Positions 7,701-15,416 of a stretch of DNA of 37,278 nt are shown in pieces; the first letter of the stretch is position 1; each line of letters begins with the position of its first letter. This stretch comes from Streptomyces sp. FH025 (GTDB lineage Bacteria; Actinomycetota; Actinomycetes; Streptomycetales; Streptomycetaceae). Below the pieces are notes generated by a model. The model was not told where the DNA came from, searched no databases, and saw only the letters and a list, made by a program, of their open reading frames with translations. The stretch lies in assembly GCF_017427025.1 (NCBI RefSeq), contig NZ_JAFLNG010000004.1, positions 1 to 37,278 on the forward strand. Direction: 5' to 3'. The position numbers and the translations under genes were made by a program.

Positions 7701-10690
7701 TTCGCCCCGGGCACCGGTGCCGGTGCGCTCGCGCCGGGCGGGGCCCAGGTGAAGGCCAGCGCGCCGGTTGTCCCGGAGCGGTTGTAGTAGTCGACGCGGA
7801 CGCGGTGCCGGCTGCCCGCCGTGGTGTTGGTGTACTTGCCGGTCACCGCGGTGGCGGGCTTGTCGCTCCAGCTGTCGACGGTCAGCACGTCGTCCACCCA
7901 CAGGCGGACGCCGTCGACCGCGGTGAACCCGAGACCGTAGTCCCCGGAGGCGGGGAACTCGACCTCGCCGGTGAACCGGCCCGACCAGCCGCCGGTGTTG
8001 GCGACCGGCGGGCTCGTTCCCCACGACCGGGCCAGCGATCCGTCAGTGGCGCCGACTCCGGTGGCGAACGCCTTCGGCACGCCCGCCAGTTCGGGGTTGT
8101 CGTAGAAGGCGGCCGCCAGCCCCGCCAGCCCCTCGTCGTAGTTGGTGTGGGTGTGCGGCATTGTGGCCGCGCACGCGGGTGTGGGGGTCAGCCCGGTGAA
8201 GCAGGCCGCCGGCGCGGGCCCGTACCTGTCGACCGGGCGGTCGGCGTGGTCGTACACCGTGGTGGAGCGTCGGCCCGCGCTGTCGACCGCGGCGGTGGCC
8301 TGGTCCTTGGCGTTCCACTCGGCGGAGATGCGCGCGCCGGTGAAGTCGGTGGTGACCAGGGTGCGACCGGCGTCGTCGTACGTCACGGTGCGGGAGCGGG
8401 TCGAGTCGTACACCCCGGCCAGGGCCACGGTCGCCTGGTTGCGTTCGAGGTAGTACTGGTAGAAGTGCTCGGCGCGCTTGTCGTTGGAGCGGCCGTCCGG
8501 GGCGGGGGCCAGGACCTGGACCGCGCGCAGGACCGGCGGTTCCTGGGGCTGCTCGGTCACGAAGTCGTAGCCGATCACCGTGCAGGCGGCGGCGATGTCA
8601 CCGGTGTTGGTGCACCCGTTCTCCGCGGACGGGGCCTGACGGGCCACCCAGTCGTAGGCCAGGGTGCCGCGGAGGGTGGCCAGCGGCCCGATGCTGTCCA
8701 GGGCCTTCTGCTTCTCCTCCTCGTTGTCGCCGGCTTCGTCGTAGCGCTGCTTGGCCGAGGCCCGGCCGACGTAGTCGAAGTCCTGCATGGCCGCGCCGGG
8801 ATTCTCGATCCGGGCCAGGGTGCCCATCTGGTACCACAGCCGGGTCTCGCTGCCGTCCCAGTAGCGGATCCGGCACAGCATCTGCGCCGGGGCCGGGTCC
8901 GAACCCGGCGGGCGGGACACCCCGCCGTAACAGCTGTCGCTGCCATCGGTGTTGTAGAACAGCTGGTGCGATCGGCCGGAGACCGGGTCCTTGATCCGGG
9001 TCAGCCGAGGCGGCGTCCCGCTGTAGAGGTACTGCAGGGCCGCGGGCTTCTTGCCGTCCAGCACCGACTCCACCGCGGCCAGCGTACCGTCGGGGTTGAA
9101 CACCGACACCGCGTCACCCTCGGTGACCGTGATCCGGCCCGCGCTGTCGAGAGCGAGCACACCGTCCTCCCCGACCGGGGGCGTGTAGCCGCCCGTGGAG
9201 GCCTTGGCCCAGGTGTGCTTGCCGCCTGCCGCATCGGTGAGCACGACCGAGCCGTCCAGCATCTCGGCGTGGCTGTAGCCGCTGGACTGCGCCGACAGCG
9301 TCCACCCCGGCGGCAGCGACTCCGAGTCCGAGGAGAACAGCCATTCCGTCGGCACGATCCGCGGTTCGAGGTTGTGGCTGCGCTGGTCATCGGCGCCGAT
9401 GCTGCTCTTGGCCCACAGCACCATGCGAGGACGCTGGTCGGAGCGGTGGTACAGCTCGACGCGGATCGGCACCAGCTGACCGGCTTTCAGCGCGACGTCC
9501 TGGGCCCGGCGCGGGCCGGGCAGCAGGAAGTCGTCGCCGGGATCGGCGGAGCCGGCGTTGTCGTAGACCAGCTTGTCGCCCAGCCAGACCCGCGCGCCGT
9601 CGGTGTGCGCGCCCGCGAACCGGAAGTCCCCGGTCACCGGGGCCTTGAACTGGCCCTCCCAGCGCACGACGAACCAGTTCTTGTCCAGCGCGGGCGGCAT
9701 CGGGTTGTCCCGCCACGGCAGGTTGTCCGGGTTGCCGGTCCACGTGATGCCCCAGTCCAGGTTGACCTGGGACTCGCCGCGCACCATCACCGGGGTCGCG
9801 TCCGGGGCGCCCGCGTGCCGCGAGTCGTTGAAGTACGAGGCGCGCACACCGTGCGGTGCGCCCTGCCGGGAGTTGTAGGCGAGGTTCACCCCGGCCGATC
9901 CGCCGACGGCCTGGAACGCGGGACCGGCGGCCTCCACGTGTGCGTTGCCGTTGAACAGGTTCACCGTCACCGGCCCCAGGTGGTCGGTCGGTGCCGGTCC
10001 CGGATCGCCCACCCGCTGGTTGACCGTGAAGTGCCCGACCCACAGCGGCGCCGTCGCCGTCGTCGCACCGGGCGCCGAGGTGGCCGCCGTCCAGGTGTAG
10101 CGGCCGCCGTCGTGCAGCACGTGTTTGGGGACCGTCCACTGCGGCTGGTCGAGGCACCCGGAGTCCACCACACTGCCCGAGCGGCCGTCGAACCCGGTGG
10201 AGACCTTGAAGCAGTACAGCACGCCGTCGCCGACCGCGGCCACCTGCAACACCGGCGTCTCCGTGCCCACCACCGCACCGTCGACCGGGGCGACCAGACT
10301 GGTCTGCGGTGCGGGGTCAGCGCCGGACACCGACCTTCGTGCGTCGACCCGGGGGTGGTCGCCGGTCGCCAAGGGCTTGAAGTCGGCCTTCGGCTGCTCG
10401 GGTTCGGCCTGCGGTTCCTGATTGCCCGTTGACGGCACCGACAGGATCGGCAGATCCCTCGGCACCTCCTTCGACGCCGCCGACGCCGCCGACGCGGACG
10501 CCGTCGGTACCGCCTCCGCCTGTGCCAGCGAGACCACCAGCGCCATCGCCAGCGCGAACACGATCATCCGTAACCACGATCGCGCGGATGTCCGCGCCCT
10601 GCCGTTACCCCCGGGCAAGACCCCTCCAACACCGTCGGCGTCCACCGGAACCCGCGGCCCGACGGGCCGCGCGTCCTCCCATGCCCGCAC
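4784..10690 (-). CDS. Secreted Rhs/YD-repeat polymorphic toxin with two PA14 domains and a Hint domain
   Basis: The frame encodes up to 1,968 aa. The start is uncertain: GTG at 10690 has no good ribosome-binding site, and an ATG at 10567 would begin directly at the hydrophobic signal segment (MIVFALAMALVVSLAQAEA). Domains in order: signal or anchor at 42-60; PA14 module about 278-430 (GVRASYFNDSRHAG ... MVLWAKSS); Rhs shell with YD motifs such as YDQVGRLVADTT (about 1225) and YTYDTVGRLVAATV (about 1340); a second PA14 at 853-985 inserted in the shell; the Rhs core end GARVYLPVLGRFLQVDPV (about 1600-1617); a pretoxin Hint domain 1726-1872 (CNSFAPDTQVVMADG to SVLVHNC); and a 96-residue variable tail. 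The tail has NGHHRIAEMQGR (about 1928), resembling the ParB/Srx-fold motif. PA14 modules suggest glycan binding, and the Hint domain suggests autoproteolytic release of the tail. Confidence 0.9.
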   Translation of the reverse strand: MRAWEDARPVGPRVPVDADGVGGVLPGGNGRARTSARSWLRMIVFALAMALVVSLAQAEAVPTASASAASAASKEVPRDLPILSVPSTGNQEPQAEPEQPKADFKPLATGDHPRVDARRSVSGADPAPQTSLVAPVDGAVVGTETPVLQVAAVGDGVLYCFKVSTGFDGRSGSVVDSGCLDQPQWTVPKHVLHDGGRYTWTAATSAPGATTATAPLWVGHFTVNQRVGDPGPAPTDHLGPVTVNLFNGNAHVEAAGPAFQAVGGSAGVNLAYNSRQGAPHGVRASYFNDSRHAGAPDATPVMVRGESQVNLDWGITWTGNPDNLPWRDNPMPPALDKNWFVVRWEGQFKAPVTGDFRFAGAHTDGARVWLGDKLVYDNAGSADPGDDFLLPGPRRAQDVALKAGQLVPIRVELYHRSDQRPRMVLWAKSSIGADDQRSHNLEPRIVPTEWLFSSDSESLPPGWTLSAQSSGYSHAEMLDGSVVLTDAAGGKHTWAKASTGGYTPPVGEDGVLALDSAGRITVTEGDAVSVFNPDGTLAAVESVLDGKKPAALQYLYSGTPPRLTRIKDPVSGRSHQLFYNTDGSDSCYGGVSRPPGSDPAPAQMLCRIRYWDGSETRLWYQMGTLARIENPGAAMQDFDYVGRASAKQRYDEAGDNEEEKQKALDSIGPLATLRGTLAYDWVARQAPSAENGCTNTGDIAAACTVIGYDFVTEQPQEPPVLRAVQVLAPAPDGRSNDKRAEHFYQYYLERNQATVALAGVYDSTRSRTVTYDDAGRTLVTTDFTGARISAEWNAKDQATAAVDSAGRRSTTVYDHADRPVDRYGPAPAACFTGLTPTPACAATMPHTHTNYDEGLAGLAAAFYDNPELAGVPKAFATGVGATDGSLARSWGTSPPVANTGGWSGRFTGEVEFPASGDYGLGFTAVDGVRLWVDDVLTVDSWSDKPATAVTGKYTNTTAGSRHRVRVDYYNRSGTTGALAFTWAPPGASAPAPVPGAKLAPRYGWATSSTTEDTSGGDKERAPSKRTATGYSDPAAGIDPVYGLAVSMTADPGGLGLTARTAYERPGEKYLRKLAAAMPAGDITDPDRRTATSYYGDDETRTNPCDPSAPAANQGGMARTTTQAKPGDGPALVGETVYDESGRAVAQRVNDEAWSCTSYDVRGRVVRKTAPAYGDKPGRTVVTDWAVGGDPLISKMTDDNGSITTVVDLLGQEVRYTDANGVTSASTYDQVGRLVADTTTVKGVSSTVAYAWNDANQLTNVKVDGATVATPSYDAATELSGVAYGNGSRLDSLARNSSGKPTALTWKTASSTVVDTVTRSRDNRVTDDVVTADGKSVANYAYTYDTVGRLVAATVPHHQLTYRFDPTDGCGTAKGAGQNTNRTASTDSLNGAPAVTTGYCYDGADRLTSTNGGLALAAAYDSHGDTVKLGGDTLGYDSTRRHVLTTTASGTAISYTRDPADRLTARTVTGATDASRNGTTRYSYSSKHDDADLILNKDGGLLQRIVALPGGVLLTKNYDKVATTNWSYPNIHGDVLFTADGAATRTGDIHLYDPFGQNIDPATGAFADIPIPATAAGGMDFGWLGQHERPVEHLAGQQAIEMGARVYLPVLGRFLQVDPVAGGSANDYDYVNADPINGMDLAGTFSWKSAVRVATTAAEVVAYVPGPVGTVASGVAVAGQLAQGNKKAAAMDALGMIPGGKLAGTVAKTAAKEASTVGKAAEAVEKTCNSFAPDTQVVMADGTAKPISEVHEGDQVRATDPTTGTTGGEPVAAVIIGHGVKHLVDIGLAAPRPTTITATAGHPVWVQGKGWIEAGDIRVGDPVRSPTGAGFVRVTSTRDRGEVADQTVYNLNVGNIHTFYVSAGESSVLVHNCGGSMRAGDLGSLTPTHGLNADKMADMKGWSNHDLVNSFNNPKDGGYALRTPDGVIKNGHHRIAEMQGRVENGSISPDTRVRVDEYRSELPSSGFWY

Positions 10691-11425
10691 CCGGTCGGTC
10701 GTTGGTCCGCCCAGGCAACGAACGACTGAGATCCTCCGCGACCTGAGTGCCCGGGGGAACGGATTCCGTAGAGCTTGGCCGGAATCCCCGCGCCGTCGGG
10801 CCCGCCGCGGAACACTCCCCCAGCGGACCGGCCACCATCACCGCAGCACCCCTGTCAGGGACATGTTCATGATCGCACACTCCGGCGCCCGGAAACGGAG
10901 CCGCACACCGACCGCCGTCCGCACCCCAACTTGGCTGGAACCACACAGTGGTCGCGCCGCTTGCCATCGGGGTTCCCGCGCCGATGCCGCCACCATGACC
11001 GCAGCCCTCGCCGCCCCGTCGCGGTCGTCGTGGCCTTCGCCCTCGTCATCGCGAGCCGGGCGGGGCGGCCTCGACCGGTTTCGCCCGCGTGACCGCGGCA
11101 GGGGGCTCCCGGGCCCCAGGTCCTCGTCGGTTTGCGGTCAGGAGGGGGCGCAGGCGTCCGGTTCGGAGGTTGCGGTGGGCGGGGTGGCGGCGCGACGCGG
11201 GAGGAGGCTGGTGGCGTAGGGCCGCTCGAGGTGCAGCACCCTCCTGTGGCGGGCCGCACCCGCGAGGCGGAGTCTGGAGGAGGGGCGAAGGAAGCGGTCT
11301 TCCTCGCGGGGTGACCTCGGCATCGCTTCGGGCGCGTGGTCGAGGCAGCCGGGCGGCTCGACACGCCGGTGCCGGGCCCGGAAGCCGTCCCGCCGGGAGC
11401 CGATGTCCGGGGGCGGGAGGAAACG
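10691..11425. other. 735-bp region without a convincing gene
   Basis: This region lies between the divergent Rhs toxin (minus) and universal stress protein (plus), so it should hold both promoters. Open frames here are Arg/Pro/Gly-rich shadows. One plus-strand stretch near 11020-11092 reads RRPVAVVVAFALVIASRAG and then stops. It looks like a signal or membrane segment with nothing after it and may be a relic. I see no clear terminator or promoter hexamers. Confidence 0.5.
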
Positions 11426-12295
11426 ATGACCGATCCCGTGGTCGTGGGAGTGGACGGCTCCGAACGGAGCCTGCGTGCACTGATATGGGCCGCCAACGAC
11501 GCGGCACTGCACGGGTGCCCCCTGCTGGTCGCCCACGTGCTGCCGGGCTGGGAGGCCGACTTCCCCTTCTTCCCCCCGGGGCGCGCCCAGGGCCTCAGCC
11601 GCCGGGGCGCGGAGATCCTGGCCGAGGCGGTCGCAATCGCCAAGGAGAACCATCCGGACCTCGAAGTGGAGTCCGACCAGGTCTCGGGTTCCCCGGCCGA
11701 GGTGCTCCGCGGCGCATCCGAACGGGCGCGCTGCGTAGTGCTCGGCGCCCGCGGCGAAGGTGGGCTCGGCAATCTGCTGATGGGCTCCGTCAGCCTCCAG
11801 GTCGCCGGCCACGCCTCCTGCCCGGTGGTCGTGGTCGGCGCGATCACCACCGGTCACAGGCGGATCCTCGTCGGCACGGACGGCTCCGAACACTCGGCCG
11901 CCGCCATGGAGTTCGCCTTCGAGGAGGCCTCCCTGCGCAACGACCGCGTCCATGCCCTCCACGCCTGGAGCATGCCTGCCACCCCGGAATCATCTGAGGC
12001 CGGGCCCTCTGTGGAAGAGGCGGAAGCCGACCACCGCCGCCAGCTCGACGCCCAGCTCGCACCCCTCCGGCAGCGATATCCCGGCGTCGAGACCGAGACG
12101 ACCCTGGTTCGCGGGAGAGCGGTGGACGAACTCGTCCGAGCCTCCGACCGAGCGGACCTCGCCGTGGTCGGCTCGCGCGGCAAGGGCGGCTTCCACGGTC
12201 TGGCCCTCGGCTCGGTCAGCCACGGCCTGCTCCACTACGGCATCTGCCCGGTCGCCGTCGTACGCCCGCGCCCGCGGCATACACCGACCACCTGA
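11426..12295 (+). CDS. Universal stress protein, tandem UspA domains (copy 1)
   Basis: ATG at 11426 follows GGGAGG (11415-11420) by 5 nt, giving 289 aa. There are two UspA domains of about 145 residues. Domain 1 starts VVVGVDGSERSLRAL and has the nucleotide-binding loop GARGEGGLGNLLMGSVS (about residues 107-123). Domain 2 starts ILVGTDGSEHSAAAM and has GSRGKGGFHGLALGSVS (about 248-264). Both keep the GxxG...G(S/T) pattern typical of ATP-binding Usp proteins. This is the first of three Usp genes in 4 kb; the second follows after 72 nt on the same strand. In actinomycetes such tandem-domain Usps are typical of hypoxia or dormancy responses. That association is family knowledge; nothing in the local DNA shows the inducer. 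Confidence 0.93.
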   Translation: MTDPVVVGVDGSERSLRALIWAANDAALHGCPLLVAHVLPGWEADFPFFPPGRAQGLSRRGAEILAEAVAIAKENHPDLEVESDQVSGSPAEVLRGASERARCVVLGARGEGGLGNLLMGSVSLQVAGHASCPVVVVGAITTGHRRILVGTDGSEHSAAAMEFAFEEASLRNDRVHALHAWSMPATPESSEAGPSVEEAEADHRRQLDAQLAPLRQRYPGVETETTLVRGRAVDELVRASDRADLAVVGSRGKGGFHGLALGSVSHGLLHYGICPVAVVRPRPRHTPTT

Positions 12296-12367
12296 CCGCC
12301 GGGGCGACGGCCGGGATCGAGCGGGACCGAGAGCGGCCCCGCTGTCCGAAGCCTCCCGGAGGACATC

Positions 12368-13216
12368 GTGAACGGCCTGATCACCGTCGGATACGACGGA
12401 TCGCCCGAAAGCGTCGCGGCCGCGCAGTGGGCCGCGCGCGAGGCCGAACTCCGGGGCATGCGTCTGGAGCTGCTCCTGGCCTGGCCGTGGACCGCCGATC
12501 ACCTCCTCGGTACCCCGGACGTCGTGGCCGAGGGCCGAAGGCGGCTCGCCCGGCAGGAAGCCGAACTGCGCGCCCGGCTGTCGGCCGTCGACGTGACCGC
12601 CGTCCACCGGTCGGGCTCCGCCCGGGACGAGCTCGTCTCGGCAGCTGAGCGCTCCTCGATGCTGGCGCTGGGCTCCCGGGGCCTGGGCACGCTCCACGGC
12701 TTCCTCGTCGGATCGGTCGGCCGGCACGTCCTCGTCCGGGCCCGCTGCCCGGTCGTCCTCGTCCGCGCCGCGAAGGACACGCCGCGCTCCGCCGGCGAGG
12801 TCGTCCTCGGGCTGGACCTCGACCACCGCTGCGACGCGGTGCTCCACTTCGCGTTCGAGTCCGCCGCCCTCCGCGCGGTGCCACTGCGGGTGGTCCACGT
12901 CTGGCAGCCGCCGATGGGCAGCGACCTGGTCCCGACGGTGACCGCGAGCCTCGGCAGGGTGGTGGCGACCGAGGCGATGCGGCGCTTCACCGACACGCTC
13001 GATCCCTGGCGGGAGAAGTACCCCGACGTCGAGGTGGTGGCCTCCCTGCCGCGCGGCAGCGCCGCCGCGGTGCTCGTCGAGGGCACGGGCCGTCCGGATC
13101 TCCTGGTCGTCGGCCGTCACAACCGCAGCGCGTTTCTCGGCACGCATCTGGGGCCGGTCGCCCAGGCGGCGGTCCACCACGTCCACAGCCCGCTCGCGGT
13201 GGTCCCCTATGGCTGA
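12368..13216 (+). CDS. Universal stress protein, tandem UspA domains (copy 2)
   Basis: A GTG start at 12368 follows GGAGGA (12358-12363) by 4 nt; 282 aa. Domain 1 begins LITVGYDGSPESVAAAQWAA and keeps the ATP-loop pattern GSRGLGTLHGFLVGSVG (about 101-117). Domain 2 (from about 145, EVVLGLDLDHRCDAVLHFA) has a changed loop: GRHNRSAFLGTHLGPVAQ, with GP in place of G(S/T), so it may not bind ATP. It most resembles the third Usp (14530), sharing VGxDGSPES and WAAREAxLRG, and the two are probably duplicates. The gene lies 72 nt after copy 1, likely in one transcript, and converges on the cold-shock gene across the terminator at 13329-13358. Confidence 0.93.
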   Translation: MNGLITVGYDGSPESVAAAQWAAREAELRGMRLELLLAWPWTADHLLGTPDVVAEGRRRLARQEAELRARLSAVDVTAVHRSGSARDELVSAAERSSMLALGSRGLGTLHGFLVGSVGRHVLVRARCPVVLVRAAKDTPRSAGEVVLGLDLDHRCDAVLHFAFESAALRAVPLRVVHVWQPPMGSDLVPTVTASLGRVVATEAMRRFTDTLDPWREKYPDVEVVASLPRGSAAAVLVEGTGRPDLLVVGRHNRSAFLGTHLGPVAQAAVHHVHSPLAVVPYG

Positions 13217-13328
13217 CACCCACCGCTGATCTCCGCGTCCCGTCTCCGTGGTCGTCGTCATCGCCACACTCCCCCGGCCGGACGCGCACCTCAGCCGGCC
13301 ATCGACGCTCGGCGCCGGCGACGCGGAA

Positions 13329-13358
13329 GCGCCCCGCACGCGGGTACGTGCGGGGCGC
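13329..13358. terminator. Strong terminator between Usp copy 2 and the cold-shock gene
   Basis: GCGCCCCGCAC (13329-13339) pairs perfectly with GTGCGGGGCGC (13348-13358) over an 8-nt loop. It lies 17 nt past the cold-shock stop on the minus strand and about 110 nt past the Usp stop on the plus strand, so it can serve both. Confidence 0.85.
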
Positions 13359-13375
13359 CCGCTCATGCGCTGCTG

Positions 13376-13579
13376 TCAGGCGGGGCGGATGTGCTCCGCC
13401 TGCGGGCCCTTCTGGCCCTGCACGATGTCGAAGGTCACCTTCTGGCCTTCCAGGAGTTCGCGGAAGCCCTGGGCATCGATGTTCGAGTAGTGGGCGAACA
13501 CGTCGGGGCCGCCGCCGTCCTGCGCGATGAAACCGAAGCCCTTTTCGGCGTTGAACCATTTCACGGTGCCGGTAGCCAT
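13376..13579 (-). CDS. Cold-shock protein, CspA family
   Basis: The product is 67 aa, the standard length, from an ATG preceded by AAGGAG about 6 nt upstream. It is a single cold-shock OB-fold: [18 protein letters not shown] contains RNP1 (KGFGFI), and DVFAHYSNI is the RNP2 region, with Ala-His-Tyr in place of the usual Val-His-Phe. [19 protein letters not shown] completes the barrel. Such proteins bind single-stranded RNA or DNA as chaperones. Its upstream region on the same strand is unusual: a TPP riboswitch-like element ends 271 nt before the start codon with no other gene between. The terminator at 13329-13358 follows the gene. Many Streptomyces Csp paralogues are not cold-induced. Confidence 0.97.
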   Translation of the reverse strand: MATGTVKWFNAEKGFGFIAQDGGGPDVFAHYSNIDAQGFRELLEGQKVTFDIVQGQKGPQAEHIRPA

Positions 13580-14529
13580 GCGCTTCTCCTTCCCGGGAAC
13601 TGATCGGGTCCCACTGATGCGGGCCCGGAGGTGATCGCACGGCCGGTTACCCTCGCCGATACCGGTGCCGGCCCGGTGAAAGCGGAGCTCAGCGGTCGAG
13701 CCGATGCCGTCGTCAAGGTCGACGCGCTGATGCGCGCGCCTTTCCGCGCTGACCGTCGACGGTGGTTCTCGCAGACGTTCGAGGTGGCGGTCCCGTCACT
13801 GATCGCGTCTCGCAGCAGAGTCGTGCGGGCAGACGGAAACCTGCAAGGTGGGCTCCCTTCGCCGGCATTGTCCGGATCAGGTGGTGGAGGTCGCCTTCCG
13901 GTCTCACAGACCTTCCAGCCTCTCAGCCCGACCGCCGACAAACGCCCCGTGCGGAGCCTCCGCCCATCGCCCGGGGCCATCCGGTCGAACTCCCTCGCTC
14001 GCCCTGCAGGCCAATTCCCACCATACTCTCGGCCCCGCCCGGCACCAGGGCCGAACGGCCCCATCGCCGCCGCCCGGATGACCAGGCTGACCGGCCGGGC
14101 CGAGCAGCAACTCGGCGAATCCGCCACGTCCCCGACTGCCCACTCGCGGAGGCTCCCGGACCGGCCGTCCGCCATTCCGTCCGCTCCCCGGTGACAGCTC
14201 AGGAGAACGTGCCACCACAACTCCGCCGGAGGACGATGAAGGAAGCGGGCCGACGACGACCACAGGGATCCACCGGACACGAGCGGGACGCGGGCCTGCT
14301 CGTTGCGAGTACCTCCGGCGGCACCTGAGGTCGGCTCACACGGGGCTCGACCAGTACCGAGGTCGTTCACCACTCCCACGTTCCCGTCGTCGAGGTGCCC
14401 CGGGCCCAAGGCCGCGCCCGGGTGAATCGGCGCCCCACGGACCGCCTGAGGAGAGCAGGACACGCAGCACCGCACCGTGCGGGAACCGACCCGGCCCGTG
14501 CAACCGACGACACACGGAAGGCCATCACC
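13580..14529. other. 950-bp region without a protein gene, apart from the riboswitch
   Basis: Apart from the TPP element, this stretch between the cold-shock gene (minus) and Usp copy 3 (plus) has no recognisable gene. Frames such as the 187-codon plus frame from 13631 are open only because of high GC; they lack a ribosome-binding site and recognisable motifs, and the frame crosses the riboswitch on the opposite strand. The segment 13600-13850, where a thiamine gene would be expected, shows no family signature in any frame I read. Confidence 0.5.
13851..13958 (-). promoter_or_regulatory. TPP riboswitch (THI element), orphan
   Basis: Read on the minus strand, this 108-nt stretch has the conserved parts of the thiamine pyrophosphate aptamer in order. 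P1 strand GGCTCC (13958-13953); ACGGGG; GGCTGAGA (13928-13921); a 5-bp side hairpin GGTCT/AGACC; CCTGATCCGG (13881-13872); ATGCCGGCGAAGGGAG, containing the CCGG...CCGG stem; and P1 partner GGAGCC (13856-13851). P1 pairs perfectly. The helix capping GGCTGAGA (conventional P3) is weak, which could mean decay. No thiamine gene follows: the next gene on this strand is the cold-shock protein, 271 nt away. I see no obvious expression platform. Confidence 0.8.
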
Positions 14530-15396
14530 ATGCCCAAGGAGATAACCGTCGGCCTCGACGGTTCCCCCGAGAGCCTGTCCGCCGCCCGCTGGGCCGCCCG
14601 CGAGGCGCAGCTGCGGGGCCTGCCACTGCGCCTGCTCCACCTGTGGATCCTGCCGCCCATGACGGCACAGAGGATCCGCCGCGAGGACGAGCAGGCCGTT
14701 GCCGCCGAGCGCCTCCTCCAGGACGCGGAGGCCGGCCTACGAGCGCAGTACCCCGACGTGCTCATCACCACCCAGCTCCTGCCCGCCGACACCCCCGCCG
14801 CCCTCCTTCCGGCCGCTCCCGACGCCGAACTGCTGGTCCTCGGCTCCCAGGGGCTCGGTACGGTGCGCGGCTACCTCCTCGGATCGCTCGGCCTGCACAC
14901 CGTCGCCCAGTCGGACCGGCCCGTGGTGCTGGTCCGGGCCTACGAGCAGCCGATCGGGACGAAGAGCCCGGCCGCGCGGTCCGGCGCCGTCGCCGTCGGC
15001 GTCAGCCTCCGACAGGGCTACGACGGCGCCCTGGAGTTCGCCTTCGACGCCGCCAACCGGCGGGCCGTCCCCCTGCTCGCCGTCCACGCCGCCGGCCACC
15101 GCCCGTCCGTGATCACCCGCGAACACCCGCCGGGGACGACCGCGCAGGAAGCGGACCGGCAGGCACTGGCCGAGGCGCTACTACCGTGGCGCGAGAGCTA
15201 CCCCGACGTCCATGTCGTGGAGCACGTCAGCCCCGACGGTCCCGCCCGCGCCGTCGTGGACATCGCGATCGGGGCCGGTCTCCTCGTGGTCGGACGCGGC
15301 GGGTACCGCACCGGCCCGGCGCCCCGCATCGGCCCCGTCGCCCACGCCGCCATCCACCACGCCGCCTGCCCCGTCGCCGTCATCCCCCACGACTGA
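14530..15396 (+). CDS. Universal stress protein, tandem UspA domains (copy 3)
   Basis: ATG at 14530 follows GGAAGG at moderate spacing; 288 aa. Domain 1 begins EITVGLDGSPESLSAARWAA, with the nucleotide loop GSQGLGTVRGYLLGSLG (about 104-120). Domain 2 has GRGGYRTGPAPRIGPVAH (about 254-271), where GP replaces the G(S/T) that contacts phosphate, as in copy 2. The ends HAAIHHAACPVAVIPHD here and QAAVHHVHSPLAVVPYG in copy 2 are alike, so the second domains of these two copies probably share one ancestor and one altered role. The stop lies 20 nt from the end of a convergent GNAT gene. The long empty upstream region probably holds its own promoter. Confidence 0.92.
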   Translation: MPKEITVGLDGSPESLSAARWAAREAQLRGLPLRLLHLWILPPMTAQRIRREDEQAVAAERLLQDAEAGLRAQYPDVLITTQLLPADTPAALLPAAPDAELLVLGSQGLGTVRGYLLGSLGLHTVAQSDRPVVLVRAYEQPIGTKSPAARSGAVAVGVSLRQGYDGALEFAFDAANRRAVPLLAVHAAGHRPSVITREHPPGTTAQEADRQALAEALLPWRESYPDVHVVEHVSPDGPARAVVDIAIGAGLLVVGRGGYRTGPAPRIGPVAHAAIHHAACPVAVIPHD

Positions 15397-15416
15397 CCCG
15401 GCCCGGCAGGAGGGTT

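Noticed and set aside
4895-10432. A 1,845-codon open frame on the plus strand
   Set aside because: It is the antisense shadow of the Rhs toxin gene. It is Val/Gly/Arg/Asp-rich with no domain motifs, as expected opposite a high-GC gene.
13561-14640. A long minus frame crossing the riboswitch and the start of Usp copy 3
   Set aside because: It overlaps three supported features on either strand and has no family signature or ribosome-binding site.
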